A stretch of 64,000 nt of DNA from Gavia stellata (Eukaryota > Chordata > Aves > Gaviiformes > Gaviidae), in NCBI RefSeq assembly GCF_030936135.1, contig NC_082596.1, forward strand, positions 95,960,449-96,024,448. Direction: 5' to 3'. A model generated the notes under the pieces. That model was not told the DNA's origin and made no database searches. It was given only the letters and a program-made list of their open reading frames with translations. The translations under genes and the position numbers were made by a program. This document shows, piece by piece, positions 1 through 12,919 of this stretch. Position 1 is the first letter of the stretch; every line of letters begins with the position of its first letter.

Positions 1-500
1 CATATACCAGTGAATTAGTGACATAATTAGATATATGGATTGAGAAGAAACACCTGAAGAAGCCCACTAAGACTCCAACAGTGTGGCAGAGGTCACTCCT
101 TTCTGACTAGAGATACTTACAGGCCCAACAACTGGTCATTTCTCCTGTACCATGCTTTGCTACCTGCTTATAAAGACAGTCCCCACAGTCTTACTCAAAT
201 CAGGAAATGCCGCATTCACTGCTTTCCCCTTACCCATCTGGATGACTGTCCCATCAGAGAAGGGAATTGGACTGGTTCCTCATGATTTGCTCATGACAAA
301 CCCATGTTGGTTGGGTTTTTAAATAACATTTTAAATCTTCTTGGTACTTACAAGGTGTTAAATAATTTGTTCGGGTATCTTTCCAGGCCTCAGTGTTAGG
401 CAACCTCGTTAAATACCTCCAGGCTCTCCTTTCCCCACCTTTTTAGAGATAGGAATCATCCTGGTTTGTCTTCAGACCTCTGAGAATTCTGAAGTTAATT
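1..500 (-). repeat. Old CR1 LINE fragment, reverse transcriptase region
   Basis: On the minus strand, about 60-500 resembles the fingers-to-palm part of the CR1 reverse-transcriptase frame. Recognisable remnants include CCAACATGGGTTTGTCATGA, the segment before it corresponding to the PGKIMEQI region, and a following run matching the Val-Asp-Phe-Ser-Lys-Ala area. It carries many indels and stops, so it is a dead ancient copy. It probably continues past the left edge. Confidence 0.6.
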
Positions 501-2050
501 TCTTCTTGACCTTATTCTGCTCATCTGAATACACTCAACTTAGAGAAGTTTTAATTGATTTTGACCAGAGACTTTCTTCACACAACAGAAGCAAAGAAAA
601 CGTTGCTTTGTCCAGCCCTTATGCCTCATCTGATATTTGTACTTTTTTTCATTAAAGATGTATATTTTCCTCTATCTATTTATAGAAAGGTGGCATTTCA
701 GATTTTTTCCTAATTGGTTTTGCCTGTGATTTTTTTATTCTGATTGCACCCCAGCATGTTTATGCTGCTTTGTTGCAGTCACTGTCAGTTATGAGTCCCT
801 GTTTCTACCCATCACACAAGTCCCTTTGATTTCTAGGTCTTGGCTCCTGGTACAGTTGGATGCTGGTCTCCTGCTTGGTTTCCTCTTTCTTTCACATCAG
901 GATAGCTTACCAGTCTGCTTTTGTTAACAGCAGTTTCAGTAACTGACAGTTCATTTATCTTCAGGATTATCTTCCCAGAAGACACACATTTACCTGTTTC
1001 CCAGGCTTGTTGACGTCTGCTTTTTGAAGTTCATTACCTTTTTTCTGCTTCTTTCACTCCTTTCTTTCCTCAGAACAGCAATTCTGTTGTTTCATGGTTG
1101 CTTTCACTCAAATTGCCTTCTATCTCTGGTTTATCTCCATCCATTCCTCCCTTGCAGAGTCAAATCTTAAAACAGACACTGCTCAGATTTTTTTAGTACT
1201 ATAAACCCTGACCTTGGATTAACAGGGAAGATGAATAGACATGCATGGAAGTGACGGTCTGGTGTTTAGACACCAAGGTGTCTCACCAAGATGTCTGTTA
1301 CCCTCCATCCAATGGAAGAAACACACGTCAGGTTATGGTAAAACCAAATGCTGGATTCCTTTAGAAATTCTTAATTCTATCAGTATTTAGTTAAAAATAT
1401 CAGGAAATACTATTCTACAGATCAATAAGTTATATCAATCAATAATTCTATGAGTGTCTATGAAATTCATTCTAGCCCACATAAAAAATCTAACTTTGAA
1501 AAGACAGGAAAATAAATTATCCCCAAGGAATCATTTGCTGAGGTTACATAGAAGCAAAACGCAACAACAAGAAGGAAACAGCTCAGAACTCCTCCTCCAA
1601 TCCCCAGAAATTGTCCTGGTAGTAGCTGCCCTCTCCTGTTAGCTCAAGAATCTCCATGTACGATCACAACAGTACGGATGGACAAATACTTTCTAAGGGG
1701 ACCTGGACCCAGGCTGTTTCAGGCTTTAACACCAAGCAGATTTTGTATGGGATGAAGTGTCAGAAAACCAAGGCACTATCTAGCTGGGAGGGGAGCGGCA
1801 GTGGAAGGGCCAGGCTACTCCAGCCCATTCCTGGTCAGCATATACAGTCATTCCACACATCAACATCATTTCTGAAGAGTGCGTAGCTCTGCGTGCCCAG
1901 GGACAGGTAGAACAGAGGGATGGACAATGATTTAATGCACACAAAAAGCAGATATACTGAAGCCTCAGCATGGTTTGAGGAAGGAATGTATGACAGAGCA
2001 CTTCAATGTTTTCAGAAAACAATCAAAGACCAATTTTAGAAAACAGCAGA
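501..2050. other. Non-coding, no recognised feature
   Basis: Pyrimidine-rich, AT-leaning intergenic sequence. The open frames here are short, lack family resemblance and lie without splice or codon support. Some of 500-1200 could be further decayed repeat, but I cannot assign it. Confidence 0.5.
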
Positions 2051-2370
2051 GAAAATGAAAAAAATTGTTGCTTCTGTACATAGCGACCTGTTCCTTTTGC
2101 TCAACACGAGCAAGGCTTCAGCTGGAGTACTGTCTCCAGTTTTGGGCATCACACTGATGAAGATAAGGACTAATACGAAAGTATTTAGCAGAGGGCCACA
2201 GGAACAATCAGAGGTCTAGAGAGGATTGCTTATGAGAAAAATCAGGCTAAACAATGCCAGTTTATTTAGAGGGGAGAGAACTGAGCAAAGCAATGAAAAG
2301 AATAAAAAGATTTTTGTCTAAGAAAATCTGTTTTTCATACTGAAGATAAGGAACAGATGTCCTGCAACAC
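2050..2370 (+). repeat. Old CR1 LINE fragment, C-terminal ORF2 region
   Basis: Positions 2122-2154 read LEYCLQFWASH in frame, the hallmark of the CR1 ORF2 C-terminal part ([11 protein letters not shown] in younger copies). The following bases align loosely with the region around [12 protein letters not shown], with several indels. The copy is strongly diverged and in the opposite orientation to the fragment at the left edge. Its 3' end is unclear; 2371-2480 may still belong to it. Confidence 0.6.
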
Positions 2371-5300
2371 CATGTTAGTGAGAAAAAATCAGGTTAAACA
2401 ACAGGAATGGGATTAGTCTGATTAAACACAGGTGCCTACACTGTAGGCATCTTCAGCTGAAGAAGTCAACATCAGTGAAGGTTAGGGAGATTCATTTTGT
2501 CCTAAATAGATGACTACAGACAAATTCAGCTCCACTGAACACAGATACTAGATATCCATTGACCATCACAGCAGCTAAGACCGCTAGGTCAGAAGAATGA
2601 GTGAGAAGTTGGCAGAGATGATTCCCAGCTTTCTAATGAGGGCAGCTAGCACAGCGGCAGCCAGGCAAAGCAGTGGGAGCTTCACCCCTTCTACGGGGAC
2701 TTCGACAAGCCTGCGGCAGCAAAGGTTTCAGATGAGCAGGTGACCCTGCGAGGTCCTTTCCAGACCTCCTCTCCTATATTGCAACCCACATCCAGGTGCA
2801 GTCCCTTAAGGTGTAAGGTTTGTATTCTCTCCCTAGTACAACACAGCTACGCTGCTCCTTCAAAAGTTGCCTGTGTTTGTTCATCGTCTGTGACTGCTGC
2901 AGCAAAATTCCACAGACCCATGCAAAATATGGGTGGCTTTGCCAAGGATTTAGTGACCTATATTTGTCACCTTCAGTGTAGCAAGCATCCCTTAACACCG
3001 CTGCAAGCAAGCAGCGACTCGCAATGCCAGCGACTCACAATGCCAGCAGCAGTAGCAAAATCAAGTCGAAATAAAGCTTGTGATCAGCTTGAGCTGCAGT
3101 TAGAGAACCAGAGCAGGTAGCCTGCTGTTGGTGGTCAGAGCACATTGTGGCAGGTAGCAGCAAAGCCAAAGAGAGACAGGAGATTCCTGTGCTAACTTAC
3201 AGTCCCTTTCAAACAGTATTTTTGGAATACAGCCTCAGTGGGCAGTGCTCTGAGACAGGCTGTGCCTCATCTGGTCTGTGCAGAGAAATGCCGATGGGGA
3301 AAAAAGTCTCTCGTTGGTCTCCTGAGGAAGCAAAACCTATGTGAAGGTAAAGCCACAGCTACAGCTCTGCACCTCCACCGACTGCTGCTGCAGACAACCA
3401 TACAAGAGTCATGACATTCGCTCGCAACAGCCCTAGCGCACACCAAAAACTGCTGGTGAGAAAATAGCAGGAGGGATGCCCAAAAGAGAGAATGAGGGAA
3501 GTCCGGTTTCCAGTCAGAGACCGGTGTTGTGACGATGTCCAGTGCGACAGGCACAGAGCAGCTGGGACTTCTTGGGACTCTCATTCAACTGTGCATCAGG
3601 CAAAAGTATAACTGGACTCAAAATGCTTTTACACCAAAAAAATTCCCTATGTGTATCAAGGTGCAGTTGAAGGCTGCATTTATCAAGCATCTTAGTAATA
3701 AATTATTGTAAGTAAACTTAATTCACTATAAATATTTATATATTTATAAGAAAGCATACAATATTTAGCTATAAGTAAAATAAGACTTCAATGAGAATAT
3801 GTTTTAAAGGGCTGTTATTAGCTCTGCAAAACAGGGAGTCTTGGAATACAGACATTTTATCAACCAGCCCTGAGCTGCCTGCTCAGGTAGATCCTGCAGA
3901 CATCAAATCAAACTCTAACAAAGCCCTTCTGTGTAGGACACAGATAACACTAAATAAATGATACTCTAACTCGCTGGTGAATTTGAGCCAAATTCCTGTT
4001 GCAGATCAAATCCACAGCACTCAGGGTTAGCTCTGCCTTTTCCATGCTTGGTCCCACAAGGCACAGCCAAATGGCACCAAGGCCAAAAGAAGAATTGCCG
4101 CTCTAGACCCAGACCCAGCACATCCACACATCCAGGTGCTGTGCAATGCCAAGCCACCACTGCAGAGCCCCTCTGCCACCACGGCTGCAGAAGAGCCAGG
4201 ACCATGCCCATTGGCACGCTGGACAATTACAGCAGTGTCCCGGCCACTTCTGCAAGCATCCATGGTTTGGGGGAGGTTCAAGACACATTTAGTCTCTGAT
4301 TTTATGGGTTATCTGCACAAATGCTAAATTCAGAAGCTTTTTTAGTCCACCCATGGTTAAAATCCAGGCTTGTCAAACAATCCCCCTGGGCAGGGCCAGC
4401 TACTTTCTCAACTAGCCAGCTCGGCAGTTGTCCGACAGCACCCAGAAGAGCAGCTCCCTTAGTGCAGAAAGCAGGGGCTCCAGCTAACACTGCCAGATGG
4501 TTAGGATTATGTCGGGAATTTGTCCCTCTTTACCTGCCATGAGAACTACTCAATCAGAGACAATCCTAATGGTAAACCACCATTGCTTTCCACCTCAAGG
4601 GCACTGGAAAAAAAGGGGGATTTCAAGGGCAAAGATATTCTCATTTCTATTAAAGTGAGAGTGCCTTCAGACCCATAAAGCCTCAGGGAAGAGGTCACAA
4701 AGCCTTGACAAAATATTACCGCCCAGATAGGAGCACTGATTTTTGGTGCCTTGCAGGTATTTTTACAGTCCAGTGAAGAAAGGAAAGCCGGTCCCTTGCC
4801 ACCAAGTCAAACAGAATGGCAAATCTGCACAGATGTGGCCGCCAATGCCTCCGGCTGCTCTTCTCACCCCGGGAATGCTCCAGCAGGGAATAAGTTGATC
4901 ACAAAGTTAAAAACCAACATGATCACATCTCTTTCCTGCGTGTATCCACCACTGGAGGTCACCACGTAGCTCCTCCTCTGGAGGAGGTTGCCCTCAGTTA
5001 AACCCCAGTGGCTGAACACAGCAGAAAATTACATACTTTTAAATCAATCTTTCTGCTTGAGGAGTTCCAGCCCAAACAACTGATAAGAGACAACCAGCAG
5101 AAACTTTAAGCCTATGATTTTTCCTTTCTTAGCATCCAACACTCAGCCTGGGGGCTTTAGTTTTGATACACAAACGTGCTTCCTTCAGCAATCTTGCTTA
5201 GGTTTCTTGTCCAACTTACATCTTCTGGCATCCTTTCAAGACAAAGCCAGGCTATTTTTTTTAATCCATCCATTTAATTCAAGCAATGTCAGAAGATTAT

Positions 5301-6520
5301 GGTTTACCTGTGCGCTTACACATGTACACCCAAACTCCAAAGGACATCCACAGTTTTCTGCCTGCCATGCAAGTAAAGCAAAGCATTTTCTTAGATGTTT
5401 TGGGTCAGTTTTACATGAAGTTTTGAAGTCCTGATTTTGGTCCTGATGCAGCTGGCTGTGAAGTGGATCTGAGTGTTTGCCATGCACATGGTTCCTAGCA
5501 CAAGGAAAGGCTGTGAATAGGAGTTTGTACATAAAATAATAATTCTCTTTTTCCCTCCGCCCCAAATGTGACTTCACTGGAGTCAGCTTCTGATTTGCTT
5601 TTTGGCATCATTGAAGGCAGCTGGTCATTTTGATGTCCTCAGACATATTGGAGGAGGGACACAGTAGAGGGCAAGAACTTGATCATGACCTCTGCTGGGG
5701 TCTGCTCCCCAGCCCTTATTCTAGCACAAGGTTAAGAGTAACACAGAACAGCTCTGGAAATGTAAAGCACCTGAATCCTTTGCTAGTTGCAAGGAAGATA
5801 CCATAAACACTGGGGTTTGATATCACCAACTCTGAGACTTGAGAACCATCGTCTAATAAGTTTGGGGATATGTGCTACTGCTCTTGCTATGCCCTAAGCC
5901 CAATTTCTCACGGCTTTGTTACACCATGATTTTGGGAAAGACATCTCATTTTGTTGACTCCAAATGATGGAGACTTCACCATGTTCCCCAAGTGAACTGT
6001 TCCAAGAGTTGAGTACTCTCCCTGTTACAAGTTGTGTCCAGTTTCTAATCTGGACATGCAGCATGGATGTGCAGTGTTGGTTTTCGATAACGCTCCACGA
6101 GAAATAGCCTTTTCCACTCATAACTTGCCATTATTAAACCTGCTGGGTGGTGCATGGCCAGGCTGTGGCATTTGTGGGCTAAATTTCTCCAGCCGATCTC
6201 ACTGGGATGATTTAAAGTGTAAAATCCTCACTGCGTGGTGACTCTTTGTCTTCAAGCGTGGCCACTGAAAACTCCATCAGTGCAGAGGATACCCTCATCT
6301 GGCCTACAGCACACAGTCACACACAGCTCCAGAATTAAAGCCCAGATATGGTGTGCTTGCGTGTTTCAAAGCCGCACTCCTGACGAGAGCAGCAAAGGAA
6401 AAACGTGCCAGCTCTCAGGAGCCGGCCGGGCACAGCAGCAGCTCTGCTTCCCCCACGCTGCACCCTCTGCAACGGCCCCACATGCAGCCACAAGCCCAAA
6501 AGCTTACAGGAACATCTCCC
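2371..6520. other. Non-coding downstream flank, unique sequence
   Basis: No exon, RNA gene or clear repeat was recognised. A 17-nt palindrome lies at 2433-2449 (TGCCTACA, one spacer base, TGTAGGCA). The rest is ordinary mixed-composition sequence with short chance frames on both strands. Confidence 0.5.
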
Positions 6521-6523
6521 ACC

Positions 6524-6565
6524 CTTCCTACTGGGGACAAATTGCTTCCTACTGGGGACAAATCA
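6524..6565 (+). repeat. 21-bp direct tandem duplication
   Basis: Two adjacent copies of CTTCCTACTGGGGACAAAT with a 21-bp period are nearly identical, differing only at the edges. It is a small recent duplication in non-coding sequence. Confidence 0.8.
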
Positions 6566-9500
6566 GGGCAGAACAGGGATTCATCAAACCCAGATGGGCT
6601 TATTAGTTACGTAGTGCCTTGGTATGTGCCAGGGAAGGAAGAGCTCAGCCTGCATGCATGCAGCGGGGTGGAAGTGCCACGCACCCCACTGCGCAGCAGA
6701 GTGGGAAAGCCATTCACTGCATGGAAGCGCACTGCTCTTTGGAGAGAGCTCTGCTTTTCGTGCACCTTTCACCCTCCAAGTCATCCATGCACCTCCAGGA
6801 GCGTTTTGACTTTGCCACTCTCCGATTTTGTACCTCCCCAGTGTTCAAAGAGTGCAGCAAACATATCATGGCAAAGACAGATTCACCCTCAGAGGGGAGA
6901 AGTATTACACCACCATCTCCTCATGAGGCTGTCTGACCCACAAGCAGCCCCAATTCACCACTCCCATCCTCACCCGAGAGCACTGCCAGCTCCCCCAGGC
7001 CACACACACGTCACCTTTGTGTGTCCAAACAAACCTCCAGACTCCGACAAAGGGGACCGTCATCTCCAATTCCCTGGTAATAGTCTTTAAAACATTATAG
7101 ATGCATAAACAGTCACCACCTTTTCAAGACCATTGCACATGTGTTCTCTTTTTAACAAGAGATCATTAACCTTGTTTTAAAAATACACAGGTTGGAGGGC
7201 AGTAGTTTGAGCATTTATATTCCTGTTTGGCTAAATGCACTGCCCTTGGTGCCAGCAGTTTACATCCTATCAAGGATTTAAGCTCTTCGGGGATTATGGC
7301 AAGGTTTTCATGATGGCTGAAAGCAAGGGTCACTCTAAGTAATTACTGCAGCTGCCCCCAAGGACACAAGCAGCAGAAATGATTTATCACCATTGGCACT
7401 GCGGCTCCCTGAGGTGCCAGGGAACGAGAAAGACTGAAGCAATGGTAATGGGATACCTGCAGTATTTCTAGGCGTCCTGCCCTCAGCAGCTAAAGCCCTC
7501 GTAGCAGGGCTCCCTAGGAAGCTTCAGGCCAGGAGGAAGGCACAGAGAAAGGAGAAATAAAGAAAAGTCATTTTGTAATACTCCCTTTCCATCATTGCTC
7601 TTGCAAGCCGCTGTTCAGAGGTGGAGGGGAGAAGCCTGCTAGGTGATAGCAGGATGCAGAGGTATAGTTCTTGCCAAGGGTATTTAGAGACACAGGACAA
7701 AGGCTTGTGCACCTGTAACATATGTATGGGGTGACCGGTGACCAGGCTACAGCAGCAGCACACACAAAGAAGCTCCAGTAAGCTTTCAAAAAATGTTTCC
7801 AAAGTAAAAATACTCTCTTCATCATGTTATTATTTCAGAAGTAGTGAATGGACTCCCAAGTTTTAAGGTGAAATCTTGGCCTAATCAAAATCCATAGGAG
7901 TTTCTCCCTTCGGTTTCTGTAGAAAATCATCATATTTTCACCTGGAAGCTTGAGAAGAGTCCAGTTTTAAAAGTTAAGATGAACTACAATCCTATTCATT
8001 TCCTAGAGCTGGGAGGGCCAAGAAATCCCTGATCCCAATAACCCATCTCAAACAATTAATTGATGCCCTATTTGTCCACCTTGTTAGGTCTTCCCTACAC
8101 TTCTCCATAGAAAAATAATATGATGGGTCATGGTCCATCATTATTAGGTGAGCCTGAAGCACTTGAAAGTTCCAAAATAAAGATATTTTTTCCTGTTTTT
8201 AATAGATCACTCCAGTTTACCCAAAGTTTCTGTCTAGGCTTCTCACCGTCTCTGTGCAGACATTACAAGGGCACCGTTAAGAGGAAACCAGCAAACACAG
8301 GTGAAGAAAACCCGCTCTGGAGCAGCAATGCTACTGGGGGGGAAACAGGCAGCTCTAATTTTGTCTCTACTTTGGGAAATAAACTTATTCAATGAGAAAT
8401 AAGCTTCATGACTAATTACCCAGCAAAATCTGTCTCAGAGTGCCAGACCTTCCCACGGTTGTTTTGCAGGAGATACAGAAAACAGAAAGACCACGATATT
8501 TCAGGATTATTTCCCCGCTGTTTAACTTCGCAAGTTTAGTGGCTCCCGTTTGCAGCCCGACGCTACAACCAGGCATTTTTTTGACTTTTTTAGCTACTCC
8601 CAAAAGTCACTAGATGGCAGCAAGAAACTACACTTGGCAGCCTGATGGGCTGCCTCCCACCTGGGGGTCCTCAGCTCCCCCCTGCCTGGACCTGCCTGCG
8701 GGCAGGATCAGCCCCCGGGGGCTGGGAGCTAACTTTGCCCGGGGGTATTAATCCCTTGTACTTGGGAGACCTGTCCCTTGGGGTACAGCTTGCTGCCCGC
8801 CACAGTCCAGCAGCCTTACAAACCCAACAGCATCCTTCACGCACACCAAGATCAAATAGATTGAGCCCAAAACCTCACGAGTTCCACAATGCAGGCAAGT
8901 GTTGCCTCTCCAACAGGTTGGAAGGATGTTTCCATTTCCAAATTACTTTTTCTGCCCTTTTTATTCCCCCTGCCCCACATCACTTCTTGCTTTCCCAACA
9001 GTGAATGTTGTACATCCAGGTGGTGGAGAGGGATCTGCTGGAAGAGCCCATCCCAAATCAGGACTTCCAGCAGGAAATACCTCCTCAGAGCATCTTTCCA
9101 TTGCCAGCCCCTAGTTTCTTTAGTAGATGCTTTCTCAAGCTGTGTGTAGAAACTGCAGGGCTCATTCACACTTGCTGTAAGAGGGCAGAGTGCTCTGCGC
9201 TTTCTGCAAACCTTCCTCAGTTACCAGCCATCTCTCCTTGGCGTTGCCTCCCCAACCAAGGCCCTTCAGTCTTCAGCCTCCCCTTGGCCCAGCCATGACC
9301 CACTTTCTCCATCTCTTCCCCTCCAACAGGGCTGTTTTCTCCCAACAATAATTTTGGGCAGCCTTTCGGGGTGTTCTCCCATGCACTCACTTCTCCTCCA
9401 GCTCGAAGGCCTCTATTTCTTTCACCAGCCTCTCTTTTACTTTATTTTCTACTAGAGCTGCCTCTTTCCCTTTATATACACCTGTACTGATTTGCATGAC

Positions 9501-12500
9501 AGAATTGCCCCCTGCTCTCCCAGCTCATCCCTCCATCCTAACATACCTACAGAGATGCCCTCCTCACCTGCCCAATGGGGTAGAAGGCTAGAGGAGAGAG
9601 CATAACTGGGATAACCCATTGGTTTTCTTTCACTCTATTTTCAGTATTCATTTACAGGCCACAGACACCTTTCGTCACCTGCCAGGCCATGCATTATGCA
9701 GCATTTCGCCACACAATAACCTGTGACAGCTCTCCTTGTGCTGCAGTGACCCTCCTGCCCCATAACAAGCCTTTCCATACATCCCACCTTCAACGACACG
9801 TTGGGTGCCTCCACTCCAGGGGTGGAAATAGCAGCAAGGAGTAAGCTGTTTAGAATTTACAACAACGGGCTCAAGGTACAAGAGCTCCATGGCACAAGAC
9901 CTAGGAGCAACAAGGCTGCTCACAGGTTTGCTTTCCCCAGCTTTATTCCCCACACACAGCCATGCAGCCCATGCCAAACCATGCACCTTTCATGAGCCTC
10001 GCAGAGCAGTGACAAGCACTGGCTACCCAGACAGATTATTTTAAAGGGCCTTCAAGTGCTGCCCGAGAGAAGCTGAAGAGGTTGTATTGGGGCACAGCAT
10101 TATCTGTCATGCTCCATTTTTAAGCTTGTCCTTTAGGTAAAGATGACAGGACAGGATTGAGGTGAATCCTTGGTCTACAGCAGCACAGTCCTTATGTTCA
10201 TGCCATACAATATGAAACATGTATCCCCTGTATTCACTTCTGCAAGCTGCCTGCCTCTTCCTGCGGGGCCCCAAACCTGCTAGTACTCAACCTTGAACAA
10301 TCCTGTACTCAGACAGACACAAATCAGTTATTCCCCCAGTCTCATGTCCATAATACCCACCTTGCAAATCCCTTATTGGCAGCAAGAGAGATGATGAACA
10401 TCTCTTACCATAGGAGGGATGAGATCTGATGGACAGCCAAAGCTCAAGTTACAATTCCCCTTTGACATCAGATGTCTTTAGCATCATGTGCACCTAATCT
10501 GCACCTTTTCTGTCCTCTCCTTACCCCAACACCCAGCTCCTGACACTTATGCCAGAGCAGCCCACACCGAGGAAACCCCACATCTCACCTCCCCTCTGCA
10601 GCCTGCTCTGCCACAGGCGCCTGGCGCAGGGGCCAGCACCCACACCAGCAGCCGGGACACGCCTGGGGTGTTAATGGGGAGGTTCAGCATCTCCAAGCTG
10701 TTTTCTAGAGTCCCAATCCCATGGCAGGCAGTGAGTGCCTGCGAGCTGTCAGCGCTGCCAACGGGCTGAAATAGTCAGAGATCGCTTTGCCAGACCTGTA
10801 CTGTGAAGCTGCAGACTTGGCCAGCTAACCCAGCTCCCCTCTCCCTTCCTTGCTAACAGTGCCCAGGTCCCTTTCTTCTCTGCACTGGGTTTCTAAGGAC
10901 TGGGCGGGAAAACCAAAGTGAAAATAGGGAGTTCTTTCATACTGTCTACATGTGCTTTCCCTTTCCCCCTCTCTGGTAAAGCTGCTCCTTCAAAACACAC
11001 CCTAGGGCCTTTGGTGGCTCACCCAGCCCCACCTGGTCTGCTGCACCCCTCACCCCGGTATTTTCAGATGATCCTGTTCACTGAGAGCCCCATTTCCCCC
11101 AGGGGCTGCGATTTCACCCATCTGATCTCTTCCTAGCATTGAATCCAACCTGCTGCACCACAACCCCACTGATGCTTGCACTGCGTTTGCTGGCAGTAAC
11201 CAACTTCCAGCCACGCCAAGCTTTCCCATCCGATCCAACAGAAGCCCCAGGGAGCCCTCACAGGCAGCAGAAGAGTCACTGGTATTTCCAGACCCTTCGG
11301 AGCCTGCGTCAAGACGAAAATTAAGCTTTTAGCAGGAAAAGGGTAACTCCCATTTTCTGGTACCCACCCAGAGATAAATAGGTATTAGTTTTCTAAAAGG
11401 CAAAGTACTGACTGCCTTCATCCGCTCTGTTTAGCAGCTGCTGGGAAGGTCAGTCGCCAGCGCTCGCCATGGTGGCTGCTCCTCCAGGTACAGAGCACTC
11501 ATGCAGATTTGGCTCTAAAATGGTGCTTGGCCAAAACCTCTGGGTTAGTTTCTGCCCTGCCAGGAAGGCAGCTGCCTGGCAGAGGGGCAAGATCATCAGC
11601 AATCCCCCCTAGCCCTAACCTTCGCCATTGCTGCAGGTCACACTTGTAGAAAGGGGAAAGCAGCAAAGAAAAGTCCCCAGAGAGTCCCTAAGTACACAAG
11701 GGAAAGGCAGGTTATTTCCAAACTGGTAAAGGTTCTGTTCCAGCAAGTAATAGCGAAAGTTCCCACACAGAGAAACACCTGAAATATTTCAGAGACATCC
11801 TTTAACTTCAGCAAAAAGGAATGAACTCTGCTTCGCTCCCACAGAGCCTCACACATCACAGCTGAAGTGCACAGCAATCCACAGCAGAAGTCTCAGTTAA
11901 CGGGAAGTTGCATCACCCCAGCAACTTAAACCATGTTTGGACGTGTCAAACATTACGGCATTTGGAGAACATAACCTACTCCCACCGGCTGAGTTCCCTC
12001 CTATTTCCAGAGAATCACCCACTGCAGCACAGCCAACGATGGGAGCAGAGGTCACACTCTGCCACACTGCAGATCGGCATTTAACCTTCCTGTCACTGCA
12101 AGGGGGAGCTTGCTACCACGGAATCCATGTAGGGCCAAGCTTCTTGAGTTTATGCCATTTCTGTTCCCACCCTTGCTAAAGAGCAGGGAACAGAGAGCCA
12201 GACACCATCTGGTAGCTTGCACAGCCCTATCCCCTCATGCCCCTCTCTTCCCAGATTTGGGGAGTGGGCACTTGGTGAGCCAGAGGCCATGGGGTGCCCC
12301 ATTAACCAGGCAGCAAGCCCACGCACAGGCATGCTTCAAAACCCTTTGCAACCCACGTAAAACCCTTGTGCTCACTGCAGACAGCCTTCAGACATGGTCT
12401 GGATGTGGCTAAGGGCATGACCATCGTGGGACTGCACCTCTGAGAAAGGGTGTCCTACTTTCTGGAGCAGGGAACTGGCTCTGTCCGGTGTCTCAGCTTC

Positions 12501-12899
12501 ACCCTTCCTTGAGGCCACACATGAGAGGTTTTGGGGAAGAGGAGAATAGGGAGGGACAAGGACATTAACACAGCTTGCCACGATTCTTCAAGGATTCACA
12601 ACAAGGATGCTCAAGCCAGGTGCCTACAAGTCTTAAGGGGCAGAGGGTGTTCAGTGGCCAGCACCCCCCTCCTCTGCAGGGTCAGCTCAAGGAAGCTTGC
12701 ATCCACCTGAAGCCTCAATACAGACTCTAAAAATTCCCCTGAAGACGTTGGAGAAGGGGAAAAAGGTTAGACACTGATGTCCAAGATGTCAATACAAGGC
12801 TCTGTCCCACCCCTGTGCTGGATCCCCAAGGCAAAAGGGGATGACCTCTGGAGACATCCCGTGACAGTAGGGCAGAAGGGCCCCCATGTGCCACCCCTC
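6566..12899. other. Non-coding downstream flank, no gene recognised
   Basis: Mixed sequence with CA- and CT-rich stretches. The block at about 7090-7420 is AT-rich and simple-repeat-free, and looks like unique, possibly constrained sequence (see findings). The longest open frames (for example plus strand 6353-7090) have biased, repetitive composition and no family resemblance, and I treat them as chance. Confidence 0.45.
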
Positions 12900-12919
12900 G
12901 GGGGGGGGGGGGGGGGGGG
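12900..12919 (+). repeat. G20 homopolymer
   Basis: Twenty consecutive G residues, bounded by CTC on the left and CGG on the right. The tract is likely length-polymorphic and hard to sequence, so its exact length is uncertain. Confidence 0.9.

Noticed and set aside
6353..7090. Longest plus-strand open frame (245 codons)
   Set aside because: Pro/Ser/His-rich composition, no family resemblance, no splice context; consistent with chance in stop-poor GC-rich DNA.
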